The notes: a model not told the origin generated them from the letters alone. A stretch of DNA of 22,876 bases from AC-69 sp044869895 (GCA_044869895.1 JBIOXZ010000191.1:1-22876), one strand, 5' to 3'; positions 1-7,144 are shown, counted from the stretch's first letter. Translations and numbers: made by a program.

Positions 1-563
1 ACGTTGCCAAAGGCGCCCTCCTTCTGGCAATCATTCGGCGCGACCTGGTCGTGGTAACCCAGGCCGGCGGAGCACAGGGATGCATACACGGGCTCCCCCA
101 CCGGGATGTGCAGCACGTTCGCCGTGGTCACGTCGAACCCCGGATAGTCGAACTCCCACCACCACTGGTGGCCGATGACGTTGACCTCCAGCACGCCGCC
201 TGCGGGCTTCGCCGCCAGAGCGTAGATGCCCGAGATCGTGGGGATGGCCACGCCCACCAGGATGATGGCCGGCACGATCGTCCAGGCGATCTCGAGCCGC
301 TGGTTCCCGTGGACCTGGGGCGGGATCTCGCGGCGTCCCTTGCGATGCCGGTAGCGCACGGCCAGATACATCAGCAACCCCTCGACGACCACGAACACCG
401 CCACCGCGATCCAGAACACCGGCCGGAACAGGCCGTCGATCTTCTCCGCGTACGGGCCGGCGGGCTTCAACGTGTCCTGGGTGGCGTTGGGCGCGCAGGC
501 CGCCGCCAGGATCACCAGGGCAATCACGCCCGGGAGCGCCCGCGAAAGCCTCCGTACCGTCAC
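1..563 (-). CDS. coxB: cytochrome c oxidase subunit II (partial, C-terminus beyond window)
   Basis: Subunit II of a haem-copper oxidase accepts electrons from cytochrome c through its CuA site. The gene starts with GTG at 563, overlapping the ccsB stop as GTGA, and runs off the window after 187 full codons. Visible are a lipoprotein-like signal (about residues 10-23, candidate lipid Cys23, with Ala rather than the usual Leu at -3), two membrane helices (about 50-69 and 95-115), and the subunit II signature GHQWWWEFDYPGF (131-143) followed by LHIPVGEPVYASLCSA. The family normally continues almost directly into DVIHSFWVP; here about 20 extra residues with a Cys (GLGYHDQVAPNDCQKEGAFG) intervene. 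The CuA Cys/His ligands lie outside the window. Identity is secure; the gene was read directly because it lacks an ATG start. Confidence 0.93.
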   Translation of the reverse strand, partial: MTVRRLSRALPGVIALVILAAACAPNATQDTLKPAGPYAEKIDGLFRPVFWIAVAVFVVVEGLLMYLAVRYRHRKGRREIPPQVHGNQRLEIAWTIVPAIILVGVAIPTISGIYALAAKPAGGVLEVNVIGHQWWWEFDYPGFDVTTANVLHIPVGEPVYASLCSAGLGYHDQVAPNDCQKEGAFGN

Positions 564-1498
564 TGGACCCCGGCGTAGGAGTGTAGGCCGACGATCCACA
601 GGTTCACCGCGTAGTACGTGACGAGCAGCGACGCGAACCCGACGAGCGCGATCACCGCGGCCCGTCGGCCTCGCCACCCCGACGTCGCCCGCGCGTGCAA
701 GTAGCCGGCGAAGACGACCCAGGTGATGAACGACCACGTCTCCTTGGGGTCCCATCCCCAGTATCGGCCCCAGGCCTGCTCAGCCCAGATGGCGCCGGCG
801 ATGACGGCGAACGTCCAGATGGGAAAGGCGAAGGCGATCGTTCGGTAGGCCACTCGGTCCAGGACGGCGGCCGAAGGAAGGATGCCCCGACGGGTCGCCC
901 CGCCCACCGGCTCGTCGGCTCCGGACTCGAAATGCGGCGGGGCGTCGTCCAGGTCCACCGAGCCGCCCATGATCGGCACGATCGCTGCCGAGCGTCGTTC
1001 GCGGCGGTCCTTGGCCAGGTACAGGATGGTCACGATGGATCCCAGTGCGAACAGCGACGAACCGGTGATCGCGGCCACGACGTGGATCTTGATCCAGTAG
1101 GAGTTCAGCGCCGGAACGAGCGGCCCCGGCCCCACGTACAGGAACATCACGGCGATAGCCATCGTGAGCACGGAGAAGGCCAGGACGAACCCGCCGAGCA
1201 CCCGAACCTTGAACACGCCCTCCACCACGAACAGGTAGCCAGCCACCACCAGCAGCGCGAGCAGCGACGAGTACTCGTACATGTTGCCCCAGGGCACCCG
1301 GCCCGCCGCGACACCGCGCGACACCACGGACACGGCATGCGCCGACAACCCGAGGAACGCCGCCAGGCTGGCAGCGCGCCATGCGAACTGCCGGCGGAAG
1401 GCGAGGTAGTAGAAGTAGCCGACCATCCCGGCGATGTAGGCGAACAGCGCGACGTTGAACGCGTCGGTGGACAGCCGGGACCACTGCTCGGTGCTCAC
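560..1498 (-). CDS. ccsB: cytochrome c biogenesis protein CcsB (ResC/CcsA family haem handling)
   Basis: Polytopic membrane protein of System II cytochrome c maturation. With ResB it exports haem and attaches it to CXXCH apocytochromes on the outer face of the membrane. The 312-residue product has about eight hydrophobic segments and the haem-binding WWD-type motif WGRYWGWDPKETW (243-255). Candidate haem-ligand histidines are H54, H139, H268 and H306. The GTG start overlaps the resB stop by four bases (GTGA), and its own stop overlaps coxB in the same way, so the three are probably translationally coupled. A hydrophilic acidic loop (about 163-215) is typical of the variable cytoplasmic loop. 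Actinobacterial naming is used; the same family is called CcsA or ResC elsewhere. Confidence 0.93.
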   Translation of the reverse strand: MSTEQWSRLSTDAFNVALFAYIAGMVGYFYYLAFRRQFAWRAASLAAFLGLSAHAVSVVSRGVAAGRVPWGNMYEYSSLLALLVVAGYLFVVEGVFKVRVLGGFVLAFSVLTMAIAVMFLYVGPGPLVPALNSYWIKIHVVAAITGSSLFALGSIVTILYLAKDRRERRSAAIVPIMGGSVDLDDAPPHFESGADEPVGGATRRGILPSAAVLDRVAYRTIAFAFPIWTFAVIAGAIWAEQAWGRYWGWDPKETWSFITWVVFAGYLHARATSGWRGRRAAVIALVGFASLLVTYYAVNLWIVGLHSYAGVQ

Positions 1499-3048
1499 AG
1501 CGCGCCCACTCTATCCCGGGGCGTTCCCGTAAGCTCCTCCACCAGCTTGGCGAACTCCTCCTCGAACTGACTCCGGCGCTGGAGGGCGAAGCCCCCGACC
1601 TTCAGGAGGCTCCCTGGCCCGTCCGGCTCGGCCGTCACCCAGAGCTTGCGCCGGGAGCTGTACAAGGCCGGAAGCAACCCTATCAAGATGAGGAGGGCGG
1701 CGAGGAGCATGATCCACAGGCCCCGGTCCCGCTTGACCTCGAGCACCGTGTACTGCCGGAGATCGGGGAACGAGATCGTGAGTCCGGCGCCGAGATCTTT
1801 CGTCTCGCCGGCTCCGATCACGCCTTGCTTCCACTTCCGCATGCCGAGGGTGTCGAGCACCGTCGCGTTCTGCACGAGTTCGGATCGAAGATCGCCCCGA
1901 TAGGCCGTGTACGTCATCACCGGGGAGAACTGGGTGAGCATCGGCATGGCCCTGCCCGTCTGGAGCAGCGCGTACAGGCTACGGCTGTCCGGCCACAGCT
2001 CGAACCGGATGCCCACCTGCGGCGTCAGCGTGGGGAGCTTCACCACGCAGTTCCAGGGCAGCTGGAGCGGGCTGACGCCGTCGGGTGGTGGACCTTGCGT
2101 GCAGACCACGGGGCCCGACGCGATCGGCACGCCGTCCTGGCGCGCGTCCACGACCGGCGCCCACCCGTATCCGAACTGATAGAACTTCACCCCCTCGATC
2201 TCGGCCGGGTGGTTCACCCGGATGTCCACGGCCCTGACGAAGGCGCCGTTCGCGTCGTACAGCTCGGCGTGCGTCACGAAGTCCGCCGGTATCCCAGAGG
2301 GGATCCGGTAGGTCGCGGTGAAGTCCTCGATGTGGATCCCCACACCGCTGTGGTCGGCGTCGTCGACGAACCGGCCCTCGTGGAGCCGTCCGTCGTAGTT
2401 CGCCGCCGCCTCGGTCCACGTCTGTCCCTCGACGATCACGGCCTGGCCGGTGAAGCCCGTGCCCTTGCCCCACACCATGCCCACCAGGATCAGGAAGAAC
2501 GACCAGTGGAACAGGAGGCTGCCGCCCTCCCGGGCCAGGCCCTTGTCCGCGGCCAGGGCGGGCGGGCCACCACCGTTCGACGGTGCCACCCGGAAGAAGC
2601 GTCGTCGAAGCACCCTCCGGGCATCGGCGATCGCCTGGTCCGGTTCCGCCGGCACGGGCCGCACGGCGTAGTGGCGCATAGCGTCGAGTTCGCGCGAGGG
2701 CTGGGGGCGCGACCGGATGTTCCGGACCAATGCCCGTGTCCGCGGGAACAGGCAGGCGGCCAGCGAGATCAGCAGCAGCGAGTAGATGAGCGTGAACCAC
2801 CACGAGCCGAACACGTCGAACAGCCCGAGCTTCTCGTAGATGTCGGCCCGCAGCGGGTGGTCCTGGAACATCGCGAGGATCCGGGCGTTCGACGTCCCCA
2901 CCTGCGGTACGAGGGAGCCGGCCACCGCGGCCACCCCGAGGAGCAGGAGCAGCACGAGCGCGGTTCGCATCGACCGGAGGGTCCGCCACACGAGCGCCAG
3001 CGACCGGCGGAGGTTCATCAGACGAGTGGAGGTCGCGGTGGACGACAT
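1495..3048 (-). CDS. resB: cytochrome c biogenesis protein ResB (Ccs1)
   Basis: Second membrane component of the System II haem lyase, partner of CcsB. The 517-residue length fits the family. It has N-terminal helices at about 28-46 and 86-105, a helix carrying a conserved-type His (SLLFHWSFFLILVGMVWGKG, about 176-195), a large extracytoplasmic region (about 200-435), and a last helix (WIMLLAALLILIGLLPALYSS) before a short basic tail. The extracytoplasmic region contains segments typical of ResB, such as HPAEIEGVKFYQFGYGW. The ATG at 3048 lies 44 nt after the ccdA stop without a clear Shine-Dalgarno sequence. A TAGAAT box 12 nt upstream of the ATG could give a short-leader transcript, but readthrough from ccdA is equally likely. 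Confidence 0.92.
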   Translation of the reverse strand: MSSTATSTRLMNLRRSLALVWRTLRSMRTALVLLLLLGVAAVAGSLVPQVGTSNARILAMFQDHPLRADIYEKLGLFDVFGSWWFTLIYSLLLISLAACLFPRTRALVRNIRSRPQPSRELDAMRHYAVRPVPAEPDQAIADARRVLRRRFFRVAPSNGGGPPALAADKGLAREGGSLLFHWSFFLILVGMVWGKGTGFTGQAVIVEGQTWTEAAANYDGRLHEGRFVDDADHSGVGIHIEDFTATYRIPSGIPADFVTHAELYDANGAFVRAVDIRVNHPAEIEGVKFYQFGYGWAPVVDARQDGVPIASGPVVCTQGPPPDGVSPLQLPWNCVVKLPTLTPQVGIRFELWPDSRSLYALLQTGRAMPMLTQFSPVMTYTAYRGDLRSELVQNATVLDTLGMRKWKQGVIGAGETKDLGAGLTISFPDLRQYTVLEVKRDRGLWIMLLAALLILIGLLPALYSSRRKLWVTAEPDGPGSLLKVGGFALQRRSQFEEEFAKLVEELTGTPRDRVGAL

Positions 3049-3092
3049 GCCGGAGAACCGATTCTATGGGAAGGGTCCCGGCACGATGTGGC

Positions 3093-3845
3093 TCAGATCG
3101 GCGGGCTGAACCGCCCGATGAGGTCGAAGACCGGCGCGAGGATCCTGGTCCACAGGTTGGTGGCGATGAGCAACCCGATACCGATCATGAGGACCCCGGA
3201 GATCCCGGCGAACCAATGATAGTTGCGTCTGACGAACGTGAGCGCGCCCATGAGCCGGCGGATCCCCAGGCCGAGGAGCAGGAACGGAAGCCCCAGACCG
3301 AGGGAGTAGACGAACAGGAGGAACGCTCCCCGGACCGCTCCCCCCTGGGCGGCAGCGATCAGGAAGATGCCGGTGAGGACGGGGCCGATACACGGGGTCC
3401 ATCCGGTGCCGAAGGCCACCCCCAGGGGGAACGCCCAGCCGGGCCCGGGCTTCACCCGCGACATCAGCGGCCGGCGCTCGGCGTACAGGCCCGGCCATCC
3501 GACCCGAAACGCGTAGAGCACCATGAGCAGCCCGAACGCCACGATGATCACGCCGGAGACCCGAAGGACCAGCTCCGACTTCAGGAACCGGGTGACCGCC
3601 CCGCCGGCGAAGGCCCCCAGCGCGGTGAACACCGCCGCGAAACCCAGGATGAACAGCAGGATGGGGACGATTGCCCGCTGCTCCTTGGCCTGGCCCCCCG
3701 AGACGAACGACAGGTAGCCGGGGACCAGTGGGAAGACGCACGGCGAGGCGAAGGACACGACCCCGGCCAGGAACGCCAGGGCGGGCGCCCACCACGACGC
3801 GAGCCCTGTTTGCACGAGATCCGCGACGACAAGTTCCGCAGCCAT
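3093..3845 (-). CDS. ccdA: cytochrome c biogenesis protein CcdA (thiol-disulphide electron transporter)
   Basis: Six-helix membrane protein of the DsbD/CcdA family. It carries reducing equivalents across the membrane to keep the CXXCH cysteines of apocytochromes reduced before haem attachment. The 250-residue product has both redox Cys motifs: SPCVFPLVPGYLSF (Cys36) and GTGWTPCIGP (Cys152). GAGG lies about 10 nt before the ATG at 3845. It is first in the leftward operon ccdA-resB-ccsB-coxB and sits just downstream of the Rex operator. No ResA/CcsX thioredoxin partner is visible; it may lie beyond the window. Confidence 0.94.
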   Translation of the reverse strand: MAAELVVADLVQTGLASWWAPALAFLAGVVSFASPCVFPLVPGYLSFVSGGQAKEQRAIVPILLFILGFAAVFTALGAFAGGAVTRFLKSELVLRVSGVIIVAFGLLMVLYAFRVGWPGLYAERRPLMSRVKPGPGWAFPLGVAFGTGWTPCIGPVLTGIFLIAAAQGGAVRGAFLLFVYSLGLGLPFLLLGLGIRRLMGALTFVRRNYHWFAGISGVLMIGIGLLIATNLWTRILAPVFDLIGRFSPPI

Positions 3846-3859
3846 TTCGACGCCTCGGC

Positions 3860-3865
3860 AGCTTA
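3860..3865 (-). promoter_or_regulatory. candidate -10 box of the ccdA operon
   Basis: TAAGCT on the minus strand (fits TANNNT), about 14 nt before the ccdA ATG. A start near 3853 would place the Rex operator centre at about -34, over the -35 region, a classic repression geometry. No good -35 hexamer is seen. Inferred from position only. Confidence 0.4.
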
Positions 3866-3876
3866 GCCCTCGGAGC

Positions 3877-3898
3877 CCTTGTGAAGGGATTCACAAGG
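3877..3898. promoter_or_regulatory. Rex operator (ROP) between divergent respiratory operons
   Basis: A perfect inverted repeat with 9-bp arms and a 4-bp spacer. Its 18-bp core TTGTGAAGGGATTCACAA (3879-3896) matches the Rex consensus TTGTGAA-N4-TTCACAA at every defined base. Rex binds such sites when NADH/NAD+ is low and releases when NADH rises. A rex gene is at 8779-9462. The site covers the expected -35 region of ccdA and is about 70 bp upstream of the inferred start of the bc operon, so direct repression is clearest for ccdA-resB-ccsB-coxB. Confidence 0.9.
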
Positions 3899-3946
3899 CC
3901 GGTAGGATGAGTCCAGGCCCGAAACGGTGCGCGAGAGGGCCCTGGC

Positions 3947-3952
3947 TATAAT
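3947..3952 (+). promoter_or_regulatory. -10 box of the cytochrome bc operon
   Basis: A perfect TATAAT in GC-rich DNA, 31 nt before the ATG at 3983, giving a predicted start near 3959 and a leader of about 24 nt. No convincing TTGACA-like -35 is seen at 16-18 nt, so an activator or extended contacts may be needed. Confidence 0.65.
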
Positions 3953-3982
3953 CAGCCCGCCGCGCGCGAGGATGGATTGCGC

Positions 3983-4333
3983 ATGAGGGTTACGAAGAGG
4001 TTGGTCGAGCTGAAGCAGCGGGTGGAGCCGACCGTCAAGGCCTTCGAGTGGACCTGGTCCAGGGCAGTCGTCTTCTGCGTCGGGTTGTTGTTCTTCATCC
4101 TGATCTTCGCCGTTGTGGTCCCGTCGTTCTGGATGTACTACGCCGAGCAGAAGCTGGGCTGGGCGGGGCCTTCGGGCGGCGGAAGCTGGGCGCTGGAGAT
4201 CCGAGATGCCATCGCGCTCGGCCTGAGCACCGGGCCCCTCGTCACGATCGTGGTGGCCGCGGTGATCATGCAGAACTGGCGGAAGCGGCTCCGGGGGGTG
4301 TCAGCGGAACGACCCACCGGCGGATACCGATGA
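3983..4333 (+). CDS. small two-helix membrane protein, first gene of the bc operon (function unknown)
   Basis: A 116-residue protein with a basic N-terminus (MRVTKRLVELKQRVEP), a long helix (about 29-50, SRAVVFCVGLLFFILIFAVVV) and a second helix (about 76-97), then a short basic tail. I do not recognise the family. The ATG at 3983 is preferred because GAGGA lies about 10 nt upstream; an in-frame TTG at 3977 would leave only about 4 nt. It is the promoter-proximal gene of the operon, 31 nt before the ferredoxin gene, so it may be an accessory subunit or assembly factor of the quinol:cytochrome c complex. That role is inferred from position alone. Confidence 0.75.
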   Translation: MRVTKRLVELKQRVEPTVKAFEWTWSRAVVFCVGLLFFILIFAVVVPSFWMYYAEQKLGWAGPSGGGSWALEIRDAIALGLSTGPLVTIVVAAVIMQNWRKRLRGVSAERPTGGYR

Positions 4334-4364
4334 CCCAGACCACATAGGAGGCTCGAGCAGGCAC

Positions 4365-4763
4365 ATGCCGTTCACCAAGACCGAGGTCGATATCCACACG
4401 GACTACGTCGTGGAGACCGTCGACCCGGCATGGCTCTCCCAGGGCGTCAGGTCCCCGAAGCATCTCATGCTCGACCCGGACAACTGCATCCTGTGCCGGG
4501 CGTGCGAGGACGTCTGCCCGTGGAACTGCATCTTCATGCTGTCGCCGGGGATCGTGGAGGACGCCGAGCTCGACCCGGTGGAGGCCGAGGTTCGGGGCGC
4601 CAACGCGGTGTTCGTCGTCGACGACAACGCCTGCACTCGCTGCTCGGTCTGCGTCGAACGATGCCCCACGGACGTGCTCTACTACGCGAGGCTGCCGGAG
4701 GACACGGGCGGCAGGCGCACGATGGCCTCCGTTCCCCTGTCGCAAAAGGCAGAGCCCGGATAG
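4365..4763 (+). CDS. 2[4Fe-4S] ferredoxin encoded within the bc operon
   Basis: A 132-residue iron-sulphur protein with two classical cluster motifs: C41-x2-C44-x2-C47-x3-C51-P and C90-x2-C93-x2-C96-x3-C100-P, separated by a 38-residue insert that is longer than in small clostridial ferredoxins. A further Cys55 follows the first motif. There is no signal peptide or membrane helix, so it should be cytoplasmic or bound to the inner face of the complex. AGGAGG lies 13 nt before the ATG. It sits between the two-helix membrane protein and cytochrome b. It could donate electrons to, or accept them from, the quinone-reduction side of the complex. The fold is certain; the role is inferred. Confidence 0.93.
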   Translation: MPFTKTEVDIHTDYVVETVDPAWLSQGVRSPKHLMLDPDNCILCRACEDVCPWNCIFMLSPGIVEDAELDPVEAEVRGANAVFVVDDNACTRCSVCVERCPTDVLYYARLPEDTGGRRTMASVPLSQKAEPG

Positions 4764-4790
4764 GCAAGGGAAGGAGAGGGGAAGGCCGGG

Positions 4791-5561
4791 GTGAAGCTCA
4801 AGCCGCCGTCGCCCGGGGAGGTCCTCGACCGCGCCCGGGAGACAGAGGTCTGGAAGTCGATGTTCCGGCCCGGATCCATCTTCCGCAGGGGCTACAAGGA
4901 CACGTCTCGGGACCGCGCCCTGGCCACGATGAACAACGTCCTGTACCACCTCCACCCGGTGAAGATGAAGCGCCACGGGCTGAAGCTGACGTACACGTTC
5001 TGCCTCGGCGGCCTGTCCTTCTTCCTGTTCATCTTGCTCACGGTGACCGGCATCTTCCTGATGTTCTTCTACCGTCCCATGGCCGACATCGGCGGGGCCG
5101 TCGCCTATGGCGACATGCAGAGCATCCGAACGTCGGTGTTCTTCGGGGACCTGGTTCGCAACCTCCACCGATGGGGCGCCCACCTCATGGTGTTCACCGT
5201 GACCCTCCACATGGCCCGGGTGTTCTACACGGGCGCGTACAAGCCGCCACGCGAGTTCAACTGGGTGATCGGCGTGATCCTGCTGTTCCTCACGCTCGGG
5301 CTGTCGTTCACCGGCTACCTGCTGCCGTGGGACCAGCTGGCGATCTGGGCCATCACGGTGGGCACGAGCCTGGCCGGGTACTCCCCATTCGTGGCCAAGC
5401 AGGCAAACTTCATCCTGCTGGGCGGGGTGGTGGTCGGGCCGCAGACCCTGCTGCGGTGGTACGTGCTGCACGTGCTGGCCCTGCCGTTCGTGCTGGTGCT
5501 CTTCCTGTCCGTGCACTTCTGGAGGATCCGCAAGGACGGCGGCATCTCCGGACCGCTCTAG
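4791..5561 (+). CDS. petB: cytochrome b6-type N-terminal subunit of the quinol:cytochrome c oxidoreductase
   Basis: Four-helix haem-carrying half of cytochrome b, 256 residues, GTG start. The four haem ligands are readable: H126 and H140 in helix B (14 apart) and H227 and H242 in helix D (15 apart). Fifteen in helix D and 87 residues between H140 and H227 match cytochrome b6 (86/100/187/202) rather than mitochondrial-type cytochrome b. Cys71 in YTFCLGG aligns with the FYCLGG cysteine that holds haem c(i) in b6f. LLPWDQ (177-182) is the conserved cd-loop motif. A 60-residue amphipathic, basic N-terminal extension precedes helix A. The C-terminal half is a separate gene, 8 nt downstream. Confidence 0.93.
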   Translation: MKLKPPSPGEVLDRARETEVWKSMFRPGSIFRRGYKDTSRDRALATMNNVLYHLHPVKMKRHGLKLTYTFCLGGLSFFLFILLTVTGIFLMFFYRPMADIGGAVAYGDMQSIRTSVFFGDLVRNLHRWGAHLMVFTVTLHMARVFYTGAYKPPREFNWVIGVILLFLTLGLSFTGYLLPWDQLAIWAITVGTSLAGYSPFVAKQANFILLGGVVVGPQTLLRWYVLHVLALPFVLVLFLSVHFWRIRKDGGISGPL

Positions 5562-5569
5562 GAGACGAC

Positions 5570-6400
5570 ATGGCCCGACGAGAGGAAACGCCGCTCGACC
5601 AGGAGACCTACGAGAAGGTCCTGGCCGAGGCGCTGGGCAAAGGCACGGACCGACGTGTCGCCGAGGGCCGGGCCCGTGCCGCTGGCGTCCGTGCCTACCG
5701 AGCGGCCCACGGCGAGGGTGAGGCCGCCGCGCCACCAGCAGACGCTCCCTCGCCGGCCGCCGCAGCCGCTCCCGCCGCAGCCGCTCCCGCCGCAGCCGCT
5801 CCCGGACCGGCCGCCGCGCAGGTTGCCGCCGCCGTGATGCCCAGTCCGGTTCGCGAAGCGCCACTTCCCACCGGCAACGTCCCCGAGCCCAAGCGCGGGG
5901 CGCCGGAGAAGCACCGCCTGCTTGCGCTGGTCCCCCCCGAAGGCATCCAGCGGGTCGAGCGAGAGCAGGGCGACCGCATCAACGTCTGGCCGCACCTGTT
6001 GATCGAGGAGTTCATCTCGCTCCTCGTCGTGTCGGCTGGCCTGGTGATCTTCTCGACGTTCGTCAACGCCCCGCTCCGCGAGCTGGCCAACCCCAACCTC
6101 ACGCCGAACCCGTCGAAGGCCCCCTGGTACTTCCTGGGCCTCCAGGAGCTCCTGCGCTACTTCCACCCGCTCGTCGCGGGGGTCACGATCCCGTTCGTCA
6201 TCATCCTGACCGGCCTGGCCGCGGCACCGTTCATCGACCGCAACCCGAGCACGAAGCCCGGCGACCGGAAGCTGGCCATCACCATATTCACCATGCTGTT
6301 CATGTTCGGCGCGACCCTCACCATCATCGGGTCGTTCTTCCGCGGCACCGGGTACAACTGGGTGTGGCCGTGGGCCCAGGGGGTGTTCTTCGAGCTGTGA
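5570..6400 (+). CDS. petD: subunit IV-type C-terminal cytochrome b subunit with long N-terminal extension
   Basis: A 276-residue protein. Residues about 145-276 form three membrane helices like b6f subunit IV: WPHLLIEEFISLLVV..., a helix after the Qo segment, and a final helix ending RGTGYNWVWPWAQGVFFEL. The quinol-site motif normally written PEWY is APWY here (SKAPWYFLGLQELL), with a Glu seven residues on. The first 140 residues are soluble: a charged helix with GKGTDRRVAEGRARAAGVRA, then an Ala/Pro-rich linker containing three perfect AAAAP repeats. GGAGA overlapping the petB stop serves as ribosome binding site. The stop overlaps the Rieske start (TGATG). Confidence 0.92.
   Translation: MARREETPLDQETYEKVLAEALGKGTDRRVAEGRARAAGVRAYRAAHGEGEAAAPPADAPSPAAAAAPAAAAPAAAAPGPAAAQVAAAVMPSPVREAPLPTGNVPEPKRGAPEKHRLLALVPPEGIQRVEREQGDRINVWPHLLIEEFISLLVVSAGLVIFSTFVNAPLRELANPNLTPNPSKAPWYFLGLQELLRYFHPLVAGVTIPFVIILTGLAAAPFIDRNPSTKPGDRKLAITIFTMLFMFGATLTIIGSFFRGTGYNWVWPWAQGVFFEL
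5759..5803 (+). repeat. tandem 15-bp repeat, three perfect copies, coding
   Basis: Unit GCCGCAGCCGCTCCC repeated three times without mismatch at 5759, 5774 and 5789, in frame, giving AAAAP three times (residues 64-78 of subunit IV). Perfect copies suggest recent slippage expansion; the linker length may vary between strains. Confidence 0.95.
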
Positions 6401-7134
6401 TGCCTCTGGCCCTCTCCAGCGGGACCATCGCGGCGCTCGTGGTGATCGCTGTGGTGGACCTGTTCGCCATCATCTTCGGACTGTCGTTCATTCGGGCCCG
6501 TCGCGCCGCTCGGGTGGACGTCGGAAGGCCGGGCGCGCCGGCGGCCCGGGCCGAAGCCCCGGCCAAGACCCCGAAGCCGGTCACGCGCCGCGAGTTCTTC
6601 CGCCGGTCGCTCCTCTCGTCCCTCGGCGTCTTCTCGGCTGAGTTCGGCGGGGCGACGCTCGCGTTCCTGTGGCCCAACCTGAAAGGCGGGTTCGGCTCGG
6701 TGATCACCGCCGGCAAGCTCGCCGACATCAAGGAGTTCATCTCCTCGAACAACCAGCCCTTCTACTACGGCGCCGGCCGCTTCTACATCGTGAACTGGAC
6801 CGGCCACAAGTCCGGCGACGTCGACTACGCGGCCGAGGGCGTCGAGGCGCAGGGGGTCATGCCGCTCTACCAGCGCTGCGTGCACCTGGGCTGTCGCGTG
6901 CCGTTCTGCCAGCAGTCCCAGTGGTTCGAGTGCCCGTGCCACGGCTCGAAGTACAACCGGGTGGGCGAGTATCAGCTGGGGCCGGCCCCCCGGGGACTGG
7001 ACAGGTTCAAGGTGTCCGTCACCTCCTCCGGCGACGTCATGGTGGATACGTCGCAGATCATCCTCGGCCCGCCCCGGGGGACGAACACGATCGACGAGCC
7101 GCCCCAGGGGCCGTTCTGCGTCGCGCCGGGATGA
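6400..7134 (+). CDS. qcrA: Rieske [2Fe-2S] protein of the bc complex
   Basis: Transfers electrons from the quinol-oxidation site to cytochrome c. The 244-residue product has an N-terminal helix (8-27), then TRREFFRRSLLSSLGVFSAEFGG (62-84), a twin-arginine-like motif leading into a second hydrophobic segment, then the Rieske fold. Cluster ligands are C160 and H162 in CVHLGC and C178 and H181 in CPCHGS; C165 and C180 form the expected disulphide. An extra Cys170 and a 12-residue spacer between the boxes are typical. The ATG overlaps the subunit IV stop by one base; longer in-frame GTG starts would lie inside the previous gene and are rejected. Confidence 0.94.
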   Translation: MPLALSSGTIAALVVIAVVDLFAIIFGLSFIRARRAARVDVGRPGAPAARAEAPAKTPKPVTRREFFRRSLLSSLGVFSAEFGGATLAFLWPNLKGGFGSVITAGKLADIKEFISSNNQPFYYGAGRFYIVNWTGHKSGDVDYAAEGVEAQGVMPLYQRCVHLGCRVPFCQQSQWFECPCHGSKYNRVGEYQLGPAPRGLDRFKVSVTSSGDVMVDTSQIILGPPRGTNTIDEPPQGPFCVAPG

Positions 7135-7144
7135 GGAGGGTGTG

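Noticed and set aside
1825..3219. 464-codon open frame on the plus strand
   Set aside because: Antisense to resB and the ccdA end, with no domain and artefactual composition.
4266..5864. 532-codon open frame on the minus strand across the ferredoxin and cytochrome b genes
   Set aside because: It is antisense to strongly recognised ferredoxin and cytochrome b genes. Its composition (Arg, Pro, His, Gln-rich) is the usual artefact of high-GC antisense frames.
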